Positions 18,580 through 27,629 of a DNA stretch of 64,000 nt are shown here, one piece after another. The position numbers and the translations under genes are program-made. How positions within the stretch are numbered: position 1 is the first letter of the stretch; every line of letters begins with the position of its first letter. The DNA lies in contig NZ_JFYN01000001.1 in NCBI RefSeq assembly GCF_000631985.1, positions 310,001-374,000 of the forward strand, read 5' to 3'. Source of the stretch: Pseudomonas sp. RIT288. Its GTDB lineage: Bacteria > Pseudomonadota > Gammaproteobacteria > Pseudomonadales > Pseudomonadaceae. The notes under the pieces are model-generated. The model saw only the letters and a program-made list of their open reading frames with translations, made no database searches and had not been told where the DNA came from.

Positions 18580-19692
18580 TTATTTACCGGATTTGATCTT
18601 GGTCCAGCTGCGGGTGATCAGGCGCAGGGTGGCGGCATCCAGATCGCTGATCGCGTAGAGCTGTTTCTTCACTTCAGCCGACGGATAGATGCTCGGATCG
18701 CTGGTGATGTCTTTGTCCACCAGCGGCGTGGCAGCCTTGTTGCCGTTCGGGAAGCGTACGGCGTTGGTGATCCCGGCCATCACTTCTGGCTCAAGCAGGT
18801 AGTTCATGAATTTGTAAGCGGCTTCGACGTTTTCGGCATCCTTGGGAATGGCGACCATGTCGTAGAACGTGCCAGCGCCTTCTTTTGGAATCGTGTAGGC
18901 CAGCTTGACCTTGTCACCGGCTTCCTGGGCGCGGGTCTTGGATTGTTCCAGGTCACCCGAGTAACCGACGGCGACGCAGATGTTGCCGTTGGCCAGGTCC
19001 GAGATGTACTTGGAGGAATGGAAGTAGGCAACCGAAGGACGAATCTTCAGGAACAGGTCTTCGGCAGCCTTCAGGTCAGCCTTGTCCTTGCTGTTGGTCG
19101 GCTTGCCCAGATAGTGCAGCGCCGCCGGAATCATTTCGGTCGGGGCGTCGAGGAAGCTTACGCCACAGCTTTTCAGCTTCTCGATGTTTTCGGGCTTGAA
19201 CACGATGTCCCAGGAATCGATCTTGTCGATGCCCAGCGCAGCCTTGACCTTCGCCGGGTTGTAGCCGATCCCGATGGAGCCCCACATGTACGGGAACGCG
19301 TGCTTGTTGCCCTGGTCGCTGGCATCGCCAACGGCCTTGAGCAGGTCCTCGTCGAGGTTCTTCCAGTTCGGCAACTTGGACTTGTCCAGCTCCTGGTAAA
19401 CACCGGCCTTGATCTGCTTGGCGAGGAAGTTGTTGGAAGGCACCACAATGTCGTAACCGGATTTACCGGCCAGCAGCTTGGCTTCCAGGGTTTCATTGCT
19501 GTCGAATACGTCGTAGACGACTTTGATCCCGGTGGCCTTCTCGAAGTTGGCGACCGTGTCCGGCGCGATGTAGTCGGACCAGTTGTAGACGTGCAGTACC
19601 TTGTCGTCCGCGTGAACCGCGCCCGCCATCATGCCCGCTACGGACAGCGCGAGAAGAGTCTTGCCAGCAAGCTTTTTACCTAATGCCTTCAT
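18580..19692 (-). CDS. spuD: Polyamine-binding periplasmic protein SpuD-like (PotF family)
   Basis: Protein of 370 residues with a signal peptide (cut near GAVHA) and the PotF signature [24 protein letters not shown]. It delivers putrescine (SpuD in PAO1) to the SpuFGH transporter. The blocks [22 protein letters not shown] and [25 protein letters not shown] are shared with SpuE. The assignment to D versus E rests on position, not on residues. A 5' AT-rich segment (AAAAAAGAAAAATTTGGAG) precedes the start and contains the ribosome binding site. Confidence 0.92.
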   Translation of the reverse strand: MKALGKKLAGKTLLALSVAGMMAGAVHADDKVLHVYNWSDYIAPDTVANFEKATGIKVVYDVFDSNETLEAKLLAGKSGYDIVVPSNNFLAKQIKAGVYQELDKSKLPNWKNLDEDLLKAVGDASDQGNKHAFPYMWGSIGIGYNPAKVKAALGIDKIDSWDIVFKPENIEKLKSCGVSFLDAPTEMIPAALHYLGKPTNSKDKADLKAAEDLFLKIRPSVAYFHSSKYISDLANGNICVAVGYSGDLEQSKTRAQEAGDKVKLAYTIPKEGAGTFYDMVAIPKDAENVEAAYKFMNYLLEPEVMAGITNAVRFPNGNKAATPLVDKDITSDPSIYPSAEVKKQLYAISDLDAATLRLITRSWTKIKSGK

Positions 19693-19819
19693 GCGTCATG
19701 CTCCAAATTTTTCTTTTTTGAACCACTTTGTTCAGCGGCCGAACCCGGACAACTGGAACCGCGGCTAGTCTGGCAAGATCGGAGGCGGTCTTTCAAGAAA
19801 AGGCCAACCTTTCTGACAC

Positions 19820-19855
19820 CTTCGAGCGAGAGCGCCGCAGCTCCCCCGCTCGAAG
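19820..19855 (-). other. Stem-loop just after spuC
   Basis: Perfect 9-bp stem CTTCGAGCG/CGCTCGAAG, starting nine bases past the spuC stop on the minus strand. Inner GAG/CTC pairs can lengthen it. No T-run follows, so read-through into spuD is expected. Confidence 0.7.
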
Positions 19856-19863
19856 CCTAGCAC

Positions 19864-21228
19864 TTAGGCCTGCAACGCACTGAGGGTCAGGTCCAGGCAT
19901 TTACGTGCCTTTGTAACCAGCTCATCGATCTCTGACTTGCTGATCACCAGCGGCGGCGCAATGATCATGGTGTCGCCCACGGCGCGCATGATCAGACCGT
20001 TATCGAAGCAGAACTGCCGGCAGATCATGCCCACACCCCGACCTTCGTAACGCTTGCGCGTGGCCTTGTCCTGCACCAGTTCGATCGCCCCCAGCAAACC
20101 GACGCCGCGCACTTCACCCACCAACGGGTGATCGTTGAGTTCGCGCAGACGTTTCTGCAAATACGGTGCCGTTTCGTTGTGCGCGTTCTCGATAATTTTC
20201 TCGTCGCGCAGAATCCGGATGTTTTCCAGACCCACCGCCGCCGCCACCGGGTGCCCGGAGTAGGTGAAGCCGTGGTTGAAATCGCCCCCCTCGTTGAGCA
20301 CCTTCACCACTTCGTCACGCACGATCAGGCCACCCATCGGGATGTAACCGGAGGTCAGGCCCTTGGCGATGGTCATCATGTCCGGCTTCAGGTCGTAGAA
20401 ATCCGAACCGAACCATTGACCGGTACGGCCAAAACCGCAGATCACTTCGTCCGCCACGAACAGGATGTCGTACTTGGCGAGGATTTCCTTGATGCGCGGC
20501 CAGTAGCTGTCTGGCGGAATGATCACGCCGCCGGCGCCCTGGATCGGCTCGGCAATGAACGCACCGACGTTGTCGACGCCGACTTCGAGAATCTTCTCTT
20601 CCAGCTGATTGGCCGCCCAGATGCCGAACTCTTCCGGGGACATGTCGCCGCCCTCGGCAAACCAGTACGGCTGCGCGATGTGAACGATGCCCGGGATCGG
20701 CAAGTCGCCCTGTTCGTGCATGTAAGTCATGCCGCCCAGGCTCGCGCCGGCCACGGTCGAACCGTGATAACCGTTCTTGCGGCTGATGATGACTTTCTTG
20801 TTCGGCTGGCCCTTGATCGCCCAGTAATGGCGAACCATGCGCAGCATGGTGTCGTTGCCTTCGGAGCCGGAACCGGTGAAGAACACATGGTTCATGCCTT
20901 GCGGTGCAACATCGGCGATGGCCTTGGCCAGTTCCAGCGCCGGCGGGTGCGCGGTCTGGAAGAACAGGTTGTAGTAAGGCAGTTCGCGCATCTGCTTGGC
21001 AGCTGCGTCGGCCAGTTCATCGCGGCCATAACCGATCGCCACGCACCACAGACCCGCCATGCCATCGAGGATCTTGTTGCCCTCGCTGTCCCACAGGTAC
21101 ACGCCCTTGGCGTTGGTGATGATCCGTGGACCCTTCTCTTTCAGCTGCTTGAAGTCGCTGAACGGGGCCAGGTGGTGATCGCTGCTCAGGGCTTGCCACT
21201 CACGGGTTTGCGGGTTGTTGCTGGTCAT
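19864..21228 (-). CDS. spuC: Polyamine:pyruvate aminotransferase SpuC
   Basis: Protein of 454 residues, class III PLP aminotransferase. The PLP lysine is K289 ([16 protein letters not shown]), the cofactor Asp is D260 in [15 protein letters not shown], and the N-terminal block [23 protein letters not shown] is typical of omega-transaminases. It transfers the amino group of putrescine, cadaverine or related diamines to pyruvate, giving an aminoaldehyde and alanine. It is flanked by spuB and spuD with hairpins in both gaps. The start at 21228 has AAGGAG at good spacing. Confidence 0.94.
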   Translation of the reverse strand: MTSNNPQTREWQALSSDHHLAPFSDFKQLKEKGPRIITNAKGVYLWDSEGNKILDGMAGLWCVAIGYGRDELADAAAKQMRELPYYNLFFQTAHPPALELAKAIADVAPQGMNHVFFTGSGSEGNDTMLRMVRHYWAIKGQPNKKVIISRKNGYHGSTVAGASLGGMTYMHEQGDLPIPGIVHIAQPYWFAEGGDMSPEEFGIWAANQLEEKILEVGVDNVGAFIAEPIQGAGGVIIPPDSYWPRIKEILAKYDILFVADEVICGFGRTGQWFGSDFYDLKPDMMTIAKGLTSGYIPMGGLIVRDEVVKVLNEGGDFNHGFTYSGHPVAAAVGLENIRILRDEKIIENAHNETAPYLQKRLRELNDHPLVGEVRGVGLLGAIELVQDKATRKRYEGRGVGMICRQFCFDNGLIMRAVGDTMIIAPPLVISKSEIDELVTKARKCLDLTLSALQA

Positions 21229-21253
21229 GCCAATTCTCCTTGTTATCGGTGAA

Positions 21254-21277
21254 GGCGCGGCTGCTGCCAGCCGCGCC
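21254..21277 (-). other. Stem-loop in the spuB-spuC gap
   Basis: Perfect 9-bp GC-rich stem GGCGCGGCT/AGCCGCGCC with a 6-base loop in a 56-bp gap, directly upstream of the spuC ribosome binding site. Confidence 0.75.
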
Positions 21278-21284
21278 CGGCGTA

Positions 21285-22643
21285 TCAGACGGCGAAGAGC
21301 AGGTACTCACGCTCCCAGGAACTGATCACGCGCTTGAAGTTTTCATGCTCGGCCCGCTTGACCGCGACGTAGCCGGTGATGAAGGTCTTGCCCAGGTATT
21401 TCTCGATGGTCGCGCTGTTTTCCATGCGCTCCAGCGCGTCTTCGATGGTCAGCGGCAGGCGCAGGTTGCGGCGTTCATAGCCACGACCCACCACTGGCGC
21501 GCTCGGATTGAGGCCTTCGACCATGCCGATGTAGCCGCAGAGCAGGCTCGCGGCAATCGCCAGGTACGGGTTGGCGTCGGCGCCCGGCAGGCGGTTTTCC
21601 ACGCGGCGGTTCTGCGGGCCGGCATCCGGTACGCGCAGACCCACGGTGCGGTTCTCTTCGCCCCATTCGACGTTCACCGGCGCCGAGGTGTCCGGCAGGA
21701 AGCGGCGGAACGAGTTGACGTTCGGCGCGAACAGCGGCAGCAATTCCGGGATCAGTTTCTGCAGACCACCGATGTGGTGCAGGAACAGCTGGCTCATGGT
21801 TCCGTCTTCATTGGAAAACACGTTCTTGCCGGTCTCGATGTCGATGATGCTCTGGTGCAAATGCATCGCACTGCCCGGCTCGCCGGTCATCGGCTTGGCC
21901 ATGAAGGTCGCGGCCACGTCATGCTTGAGCGCGGCTTCGCGCATGGTGCGTTTGAACACCAGGATCTGGTCGGCCAGCGACAGTGCGTCGCCGTGACGGA
22001 AGTTGATTTCCATCTGCGCCGTGCCGTCTTCGTGGATCAGCGTGTCGAGGTCCAGCTCCTGCAGTTCGCACCAGTCGTAGACGTCTTCGAACAGCGGGTC
22101 GAATTCGTTCGCTGCTTCGATAGAGAACGACTGACGACCGATTTCCGGACGGCCCGAACGGCCAATCGGCGGCTGCAGCGGATAATCCGGGTCGTCGCTG
22201 CGCTTGGTCAGGTAGAACTCCATCTCCGGCGCCACGATTGGCTGCCAGCCCTTGTCGGCATAGAGTTTGAGGACTTTCTTGAGGACGTTGCGCGGCGACA
22301 GCTCGATCGGGTTGCCTTGCTTGTCGTAGGTGTCATGGATCACCTGGGCGGTCGGCTCGATGGCCCATGGCACCAGATACACGGCGTTCTGGTCGGGGCG
22401 GCAGATCATGTCGATGTCGGCCGGGTCGAGCAGTTCGTAATAAATGTCGTCTTCGACGTAGTCGCCGGTCACGGTCTGCAACAGCACGCTTTCTGGCAGG
22501 CGCATGCCCTTTTCGGCGATGAACTTGTTGGTCGGCGAGATCTTGCCCCGGGTGATACCGGTCAAGTCGCCGATCATGCATTCGACTTCTGTGATCTTGT
22601 GGTCTTTCAACCAATCGGTGAGCTGGTCGAGGTTGTTACTCAT
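21285..22643 (-). CDS. spuB: Glutamine-synthetase-like gamma-glutamylpolyamine synthetase SpuB
   Basis: Protein of 452 residues in the type I glutamine synthetase fold. Visible blocks are the beta-grasp opening [20 protein letters not shown], the metal-binding MEFYLT, MHLHQSI, and the C-terminal [23 protein letters not shown]. Members of this group ligate glutamate to polyamines or ethanolamine rather than ammonia. Position next to spuC and the PAO1 order support SpuB. The start at 22643 follows AGAGG. It is about 450 bp downstream of the spuA remnant start and follows it in the same orientation. Confidence 0.92.
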   Translation of the reverse strand: MSNNLDQLTDWLKDHKITEVECMIGDLTGITRGKISPTNKFIAEKGMRLPESVLLQTVTGDYVEDDIYYELLDPADIDMICRPDQNAVYLVPWAIEPTAQVIHDTYDKQGNPIELSPRNVLKKVLKLYADKGWQPIVAPEMEFYLTKRSDDPDYPLQPPIGRSGRPEIGRQSFSIEAANEFDPLFEDVYDWCELQELDLDTLIHEDGTAQMEINFRHGDALSLADQILVFKRTMREAALKHDVAATFMAKPMTGEPGSAMHLHQSIIDIETGKNVFSNEDGTMSQLFLHHIGGLQKLIPELLPLFAPNVNSFRRFLPDTSAPVNVEWGEENRTVGLRVPDAGPQNRRVENRLPGADANPYLAIAASLLCGYIGMVEGLNPSAPVVGRGYERRNLRLPLTIEDALERMENSATIEKYLGKTFITGYVAVKRAEHENFKRVISSWEREYLLFAV

Positions 22644-22664
22644 AAATGCCTCTGGGCTGAGTCT

Positions 22665-22681
22665 CCTGACATTGTGTCAGG
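22665..22681 (-). other. Small perfect hairpin upstream of spuB
   Basis: Perfect 7-bp stem CCTGACA/TGTCAGG with a 3-base loop, about 22 bases upstream of the spuB start codon. It lies in the leader left after the truncated spuA. Confidence 0.55.
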
Positions 22682-22738
22682 CAAAGTTTGACGCCTTGGC
22701 GTCGCGTTAAAGGGGGCTTGCTTGCGCGCAGTACCGGC

Positions 22739-23095
22739 TTACGCCTGGCACCGCGCATAGACAATGAAAGAGGAGCTTACCTGCCCTTTACGCTGGCGTT
22801 GCATTTCCTGTGCACATTCAAGGCGTGCAGAATCATGAGCACGGCTTTGGGAGCGGCACAGGCTTTGGGACTCAAAGAGATCTATATTGGAAGGAGACGC
22901 CATAAACAGGATGCTGTCCCGTGCGTCCAGAATATCGGACGTTGCCGTTTTCGCTGATACGGACGAGAACTTCTTCGACCAGCCACGAGCCATGCTGGCT
23001 GCGTTACGGACGGATTTGTCGCCACTGATGTGATGAGCATGCAGACCGGACTGTTGCGAGCAGTCGGTGATGCCGATTAACGGCAGGCGAGACAT
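22739..23095 (-). pseudogene. spuA: Decayed spuA remnant (gamma-glutamyl-polyamine hydrolase)
   Basis: An open frame of 118 codons starts exactly like SpuA/PuuD class I amidotransferases (IGITDCSQQ, HHISGDK). It then retains only scattered matches (DILDA.DSILF, SPSNI, AHDSARLECA) before drifting into unrelated sequence. The family needs about 250 residues with a catalytic Cys in GICRGFQE and a later His-Glu pair; none of these is present. The C-terminal half is deleted, with spuB beginning right after. Position between spuB and divergent spuI is exactly where PAO1 has intact spuA. The remaining open frame is probably not functional. The call rests on my recollection of SpuA sequence. Confidence 0.8.
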
Positions 23096-23373
23096 GAAGC
23101 ACCCCGGTATTGTTGCTGTTATGGGTTTGATCCGAGCTTAGCCTTGTTCATTTTTTTACACAACACCCCCGTAAAAAATACAACACGGCCTGCTCAAGCC
23201 TGCGGGTGCCAAGCGTCCTGAAGGGCAAAAACCGCCTCAAAGTGCCCCATAAATGCCCTTGCAGCGCTTTTTTAGGGCAAAAAAGGCCTCGCTTGACTTC
23301 GGCAGGCCGTTCGGGTTGACTGAAACCAGAAAAGATCAATGATTGATATTTTTAACAACAAAGGTGTTGCATC
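23096..23373. promoter_or_regulatory. Divergent spuA'/spuI promoter region with 17-bp direct repeats
   Basis: This 278-bp gap drives spuI to the right and the spu operon to the left. It contains two direct copies of AGGGCAAAAANNGCCTC (23222-23238 and 23274-23290; 15 of 17 bases identical, starts 52 bp apart). An AAGGGCA/TGCCCTT inverted pair (23221-23227, 23254-23260) overlaps the first copy. These are candidate sites for a polyamine regulator such as PauR; no proof is available from sequence. Confidence 0.5.
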
Positions 23374-24750
23374 ATGTCGGTACCCCCGCGTGCCGTTCAG
23401 CTTAACGAAGCGAACGCGTTCCTTAAGGAACATCCTGAGGTTCTGTACGTTGACCTTCTGATTGCGGATATGAATGGTGTGGTGCGCGGCAAGCGCATCG
23501 AACGCACCAGCCTCCACAAGGTTTACGAGAAAGGCATCAACCTGCCGGCCTCTCTATTTGCTCTGGATATCAATGGTTCTACGGTGGAAAGCACCGGTCT
23601 GGGTCTGGACATCGGCGACGCCGACCGGATCTGCTATCCAATCCCCGATACCCTGTGCAACGAGCCATGGCAGAAGCGTCCTACCGCGCAACTGTTGATG
23701 ACCATGCACGAACTCGAAGGCGACCCGTTCTTCGCCGATCCGCGCGAAGTGCTCCGTCAAGTTGTTGCAAAGTTTGACGAGCTGGGCTTGACCATCTGCG
23801 CCGCCTTCGAGCTGGAGTTCTACCTGATCGACCAGGAAAACGTGAACGGCCGTCCACAGCCGCCACGCTCGCCGATCTCCGGCAAACGCCCGCATTCGAC
23901 TCAGGTCTACCTGATCGACGACCTCGACGAATACGTCGACTGCCTCCAGGACATTCTGGAAGGTGCCAAAGAGCAAGGCATCCCGGCCGACGCCATCGTC
24001 AAGGAAAGTGCCCCGGCGCAGTTCGAAGTGAACCTGCACCACGTCGCCGACCCGATCAAGGCGTGCGACTACGCGGTATTGCTCAAGCGTCTGATCAAGA
24101 ACATCGCCTACGACCATGAAATGGACACCACCTTCATGGCCAAGCCGTATCCGGGCCAGGCGGGTAACGGTCTGCATGTCCACATCTCGGTGCTCGACAA
24201 AGATGGCAAGAACATCTTTGCAAGCGAGGATCCCGAGCAGAACGCCGCGCTGCGTCACGCGATCGGCGGTGTGCTCGAGACCCTGCCGGCGCAGATGGCT
24301 TTCCTCTGCCCGAACGTCAACTCGTACCGTCGCTTCGGCGCGCAGTTCTATGTACCGAACTCGCCGTGCTGGGGCCTGGACAACCGCACAGTGGCGATCC
24401 GCGTACCGACCGGCTCTGCCGATGCCGTGCGTATCGAGCATCGTGTAGCCGGTGCCGACGCCAACCCGTATCTGCTGATGGCTTCGGTCCTGGCCGGTGT
24501 GCATCACGGTCTGGTGAACAAGATCGAACCGGGCGCTCCGGTCGAAGGCAACAGCTACGAGCAGAACGAACAAAGCCTGCCGAACAACTTGCGCGATGCC
24601 CTGCGCGAGCTGGACGACAGCGAGGTGATGGCCAAGTACATCGATCCGAAATACATCGATATCTTCGTCGCCTGCAAGGAAAGCGAGCTGGAGGAGTTCG
24701 AACACTCCATCTCCGACCTTGAGTACAACTGGTATCTGCATACCGTTTAA
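23374..24750 (+). CDS. spuI: Gamma-glutamylpolyamine synthetase SpuI (glutamine synthetase family)
   Basis: Protein of 458 residues, a second type I glutamine synthetase-like enzyme. The N-terminal DLLIADMNGVVRGKRIERTS, the metal site AFELEFYLID, NGLHVHISVLD and the C-terminal [21 protein letters not shown] are all present. It ATP-dependently glutamylates putrescine or other polyamines, the first step of the gamma-glutamyl route. Divergent from the spu operon as in PAO1 PA0296. Followed by a clear terminator. Confidence 0.92.
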   Translation: MSVPPRAVQLNEANAFLKEHPEVLYVDLLIADMNGVVRGKRIERTSLHKVYEKGINLPASLFALDINGSTVESTGLGLDIGDADRICYPIPDTLCNEPWQKRPTAQLLMTMHELEGDPFFADPREVLRQVVAKFDELGLTICAAFELEFYLIDQENVNGRPQPPRSPISGKRPHSTQVYLIDDLDEYVDCLQDILEGAKEQGIPADAIVKESAPAQFEVNLHHVADPIKACDYAVLLKRLIKNIAYDHEMDTTFMAKPYPGQAGNGLHVHISVLDKDGKNIFASEDPEQNAALRHAIGGVLETLPAQMAFLCPNVNSYRRFGAQFYVPNSPCWGLDNRTVAIRVPTGSADAVRIEHRVAGADANPYLLMASVLAGVHHGLVNKIEPGAPVEGNSYEQNEQSLPNNLRDALRELDDSEVMAKYIDPKYIDIFVACKESELEEFEHSISDLEYNWYLHTV

Positions 24751-24767
24751 GCGGATTGCAGGAATAA

Positions 24768-24802
24768 AAAACGCTGCCGGCTATTTCAGCCCGCAGCGTT
24801 TT
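24768..24802 (+). terminator. Intrinsic terminator after spuI
   Basis: Stem ACGCTGC/GCAGCGT, extended inward by GGC/GCC past one mismatch, followed by seven T residues. An A-run precedes it. Confidence 0.9.
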
Positions 24803-24823
24803 TTTATGGCCGAATACATTCCC

Positions 24824-24960
24824 TTGTGGTGAGGGAGCTTGTCGAATCGTCGCACCGTCCCGCTCGGTTGCGCAGCAGCCCCCCAAGACCATTCGACTCG
24901 GTATGCAGGAAAAACCGGTCGCCTGTTTTTACGACTGCTGCGCAGCGGTGCGGGAGCAAG
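24824..24960. repeat. Diverged large inverted repeat, REP-related
   Basis: It begins TGTGGTGAGGGAGCTTG like family C, but the long arms are different: TCCCGCTCGGTTGCGCAGCAG at 24858-24878 and its complement at 24935-24955 match at 18 of 21 positions. It ends GGGAGCAAG. It lies immediately upstream of the TetR-family promoter, unlike typical REP placement. Confidence 0.6.
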
Positions 24961-24963
24961 GAC

Positions 24964-25000
24964 TGTATTGCACTGGGGATGGGCGCTCCGCGTACAATGC
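24964..25000 (+). promoter_or_regulatory. Candidate promoter of the TetR-family gene
   Basis: TTGCAC and TACAAT are separated by 19 bases, about 25 bp before the start codon. The spacing is two bases longer than ideal, so this is only a candidate. Confidence 0.35.
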
Positions 25001-25023
25001 CCGCTGCCCCGCAGGAGACTTCC

Positions 25024-25650
25024 ATGACGCGTCCCGCCCCCGTCCGCAAACCCCGTGCCCGCAGCCAGGCGCGAATCGATTCGATACTCGACGCCGCGCG
25101 TACGCTGCTGGCCGCCGAGGGTGTGGCCAGTCTGTCGATCTACAGCGTCGCCGAACGCGCGCAGATTCCGCCGTCCTCCGTGTACCACTTCTTCGCCAGC
25201 GTGCCGGCACTGCTCGAAGCGCTGACGGCCGATGTGCACGCGGCGTTTCGCGCTTGTCTGCAGGCGCCGATCGACCACGAGGCGCTGCGCGACTGGCGTG
25301 ACCTGTCGCGGCTGGTCGAAGAGCGGATGCTGGAGATCTACGACGAAGACGCCGCGGCCCGCCAGTTGATCCTCGCCCAGCACGGTCTGACCGAAGTGAC
25401 CCAGGCCGACCGGCAGCACGACATCGAACTGGGCGACCTGATGCACAAGCTGTTCGACCATCACTTCGAATTGCCGCGACTGCCAAGCGATGTCGACGTG
25501 TTTGCCCTGGCGATGGAACTGGGCGACCGCGTGTATGCACGTTCAGTGCAGCAGCACGGGCAGATCACGCCGCGCATGGCCGAGGAAGGGATGCGGGTGT
25601 TTGATGCCTATATCGGCCTGTATCTGCCGCCGTATTTGCCTAAACGCTGA
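25024..25650 (+). CDS. TetR/AcrR family transcriptional regulator
   Basis: Protein of 208 residues. The N-terminal helix-turn-helix is clear: ARIDSILDAARTLLAAEGVASLSIYSVAERAQIPPSSVYHFFAS (about 17-60). A helical ligand-binding region follows. The basic N-terminus (RPAPVRKPRARSQ) is common in the family. The start at 25024 has CAGGAGA upstream; the longer open frame runs through the repeat element. It is convergent with the ssu genes and in KT2440 a TetR gene occupies the same place next to ssuF. Target unknown. Confidence 0.88.
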   Translation: MTRPAPVRKPRARSQARIDSILDAARTLLAAEGVASLSIYSVAERAQIPPSSVYHFFASVPALLEALTADVHAAFRACLQAPIDHEALRDWRDLSRLVEERMLEIYDEDAAARQLILAQHGLTEVTQADRQHDIELGDLMHKLFDHHFELPRLPSDVDVFALAMELGDRVYARSVQQHGQITPRMAEEGMRVFDAYIGLYLPPYLPKR

Positions 25651-25724
25651 AAGATCGCAGCCTTCGGCAGCTCCTACAGGAGCACACATTCCCTTGTAGG
25701 AGCTGCCGAAGGCTGCGATCTTTT
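25650..25724. repeat. REP family A inverted pair
   Basis: GATCGCAGCC outer ends, between the convergent TetR-family and ssuF genes. It directly precedes the shared terminator. Confidence 0.87.
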
Positions 25725-25737
25725 GATCTTGAAAAAG

Positions 25738-25777
25738 AAAACCCCGAAGGGCTCACGCCTTTCGGGGTTGTTTTTTA
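25738..25777. terminator. Bidirectional terminator between the TetR-family gene and ssuF
   Basis: Stem CCCCGAAGG/CCTTTCGGGG with flanking A and T runs on either side. Confidence 0.85.
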
Positions 25778-25786
25778 CTCACCGGC

Positions 25787-26002
25787 TTACAACTTGGCGA
25801 TCGATACCTCTGTGGATTTCACGAAGGCGATCACTTCGCTGCCCACCGCCAGTTCCAGCTCCTTGACCGAACGGGTGGTGATCACTGAAGTGACGATGCC
25901 GGAAGCGGTCTGCACGTCGATTTCCGACAGCACGTCGCCGAGAACGATCTCCTTGATCGAGCCTTTGAACTGGTTGCGCACGTTGATGGCTTTGATAGTC
26001 AT
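25787..26002 (-). CDS. ssuF: TOBE-domain molybdopterin-binding-type protein SsuF
   Basis: Protein of 71 residues, a single Mop/TOBE domain (MTIKAINVRNQFKGSIKEI..., VTSVITTRSVKEL, GSEVIAFVKSTEVSIAKL). Such small domains bind molybdate or related oxyanions. In P. putida, ssuF is the last gene of the ssuEADCBF operon and is reported to be needed for sulfonate and sulfate ester use. Same orientation and 33 bp after ssuB, so part of the same transcript. Confidence 0.9.
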   Translation of the reverse strand: MTIKAINVRNQFKGSIKEIVLGDVLSEIDVQTASGIVTSVITTRSVKELELAVGSEVIAFVKSTEVSIAKL

Positions 26003-26035
26003 GGCTTTGATTCCTGTCGTTGGATGTGACTTGAG

Positions 26036-26842
26036 TTATTGAGCCCAACGCAATTGCGTAGGCAGGGGTGAAACAGGTTCCGGCTCCGGCGGCTCGCCGG
26101 GCAGGGACAGAACACGGTTAAGCACTTCGGTTTCCAGCGCCGCCAGTCGATGCGATCCGCGTACTCGCGGGCGTGGCAGCTCCACTTGCAGGTCGAGGCC
26201 GACTTCGCCGTCCTCGATCAGAATCACTCGGTCGGCAATCGCCACCGCTTCACTGACGTCGTGGGTCACCAGCAGCACGGTGAAGCCATGTTGCTGCCAG
26301 AGACGTTCGATCAGTTGCTGCATCTCGATCCGGGTCAGCGCATCCAGCGCACCCAGCGGCTCGTCGAGCAGCAGCAGGCGCGGTTGGTGAATCAGCGCCC
26401 GCGCCAGCGCCACACGCTGCTTCTGCCCACCGGACAAGGCTGCCGGCCACTCGTTGGCACGATCAGCCAGACCCACCGCTTCCAGCGCCTCCAGAGCTTG
26501 CGGGCGCCAGTTGCCTTTAAGGCCGAGGCCGACGTTGTCGATGATCTTTTTCCACGGCAGCAGCCGTGCTTCCTGAAACATCAGCCGGGTGTCTTCGCGC
26601 GCATCGCTCAGCGGCGCGGCGCCGGCCAGCAGGTCGCCGCCAGTCGGTTGGTCGAGGCCGGCGAGCAGGCGCAGGAAGGTGCTCTTGCCACACCCGCTGC
26701 GCCCGACCACGGCGACGAATTGCCCCGCCGGAATGTGCAGGTCGATGTCACGCAGCACCTGCCGCGCGCCAAAGGTTTTCTGCAGGTTGCGCACCACCAG
26801 CGGAATCCCGCGCAGCAGGCGTGGAGGCTGTTGAGCGGTCAT
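26036..26842 (-). CDS. ssuB: Aliphatic sulfonate ABC transporter ATPase
   Basis: Protein of 268 residues. Walker A is GRSGCGKST with K53, the signature [20 protein letters not shown], Walker [16 protein letters not shown] and H-loop [15 protein letters not shown]. It energises SsuC for sulfonate import. The ATG at 26842 overlaps the ssuC stop by four bases, which fixes the start; the upstream extension of the open frame lies inside ssuC. A C-terminal tail of about 30 residues follows the ABC domain. Confidence 0.93.
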   Translation of the reverse strand: MTAQQPPRLLRGIPLVVRNLQKTFGARQVLRDIDLHIPAGQFVAVVGRSGCGKSTFLRLLAGLDQPTGGDLLAGAAPLSDAREDTRLMFQEARLLPWKKIIDNVGLGLKGNWRPQALEALEAVGLADRANEWPAALSGGQKQRVALARALIHQPRLLLLDEPLGALDALTRIEMQQLIERLWQQHGFTVLLVTHDVSEAVAIADRVILIEDGEVGLDLQVELPRPRVRGSHRLAALETEVLNRVLSLPGEPPEPEPVSPLPTQLRWAQ

Positions 26843-27621
26843 GCCGCACCTCCCTTGGCAACCTGATAAGCCGGATGCCAGCGCAACCACACACGCTCAA
26901 GCCCACGGGCCGCGAGGTCGGCGAGTTTGCCGAGCACCGCGTAAAGCAGGATCGCCAGCACCACCACATCGGTCTGCAAAAACTCGCGGGCATTCATTGC
27001 CAGATAGCCAATGCCGGAGCTGGCGGAAATGGTTTCGGCGACGATCAGCGTCAGCCACATGAAGCCCAGCGCAAAGCGCACACCGACCAGAATCGAAGGC
27101 AGCGCGCCCGGCAGGATCACTTGCCAGAACAGGCTGAAACCGGACAGGCCGTAACTGCGCGCCATTTCCACCAGCGCCGGATCGACGTTGCGGATGCCGT
27201 GGTAGGTGTTGAGGTAGATCGGGAACAGCGTGCCCAATGCGACCAGGAAAATCTTCGCCGACTCGTCGATGCCGAACCACAGGATTACCAGCGGAATCAG
27301 CGCCAGGTGTGGCACGTTGCGGATCATCTGCACCGAGCTGTCGAGCAGGCGTTCGCCCCATTTCGACAGGCCGGTGATGAAGCCCAGCACCAGGCCGATG
27401 CTGCCGCCGATGGTGAATCCCAGCGCCGCGCGCCAGCCACTGATCGCCAGGTGCGTCCAGATCTCGCCGCTGCGCACCAGGCTGACGCCGGCCTCGATCA
27501 CCGCCACCGGTGCCGGCAGGATCCGCGTCGACAACCAGCCGGCCGACACCGACAACTGCCACACCGCCAGCAAGAGCACCGGCAACGCCCAGGGCGCGAG
27601 GCTGTGAATAATTTTCTTCAT
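26839..27621 (-). CDS. ssuC: Aliphatic sulfonate ABC transporter permease
   Basis: Protein of 260 residues with about six membrane segments and the BPD permease loop [37 protein letters not shown]. It is the SsuC/TauC-type channel for alkanesulfonates. Eight bp after ssuD and overlapping ssuB, so tightly coupled. Short periplasmic N-terminus (ADPAG-type loop) after the first segment. Confidence 0.93.
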   Translation of the reverse strand: MKKIIHSLAPWALPVLLLAVWQLSVSAGWLSTRILPAPVAVIEAGVSLVRSGEIWTHLAISGWRAALGFTIGGSIGLVLGFITGLSKWGERLLDSSVQMIRNVPHLALIPLVILWFGIDESAKIFLVALGTLFPIYLNTYHGIRNVDPALVEMARSYGLSGFSLFWQVILPGALPSILVGVRFALGFMWLTLIVAETISASSGIGYLAMNAREFLQTDVVVLAILLYAVLGKLADLAARGLERVWLRWHPAYQVAKGGAA

Positions 27622-27629
27622 GGCGCGCC

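Noticed and set aside
18580..18961. Similarity of spuD and spuE as a recent tandem duplication or assembly artefact
   Set aside because: The two genes share the fold but differ widely in sequence, and both exist in PAO1.
24826..25023. N-terminal extension of the TetR-family protein
   Set aside because: The open frame runs through the repeat element and has no family similarity. The ATG at 25024 with its ribosome binding site is the better start.
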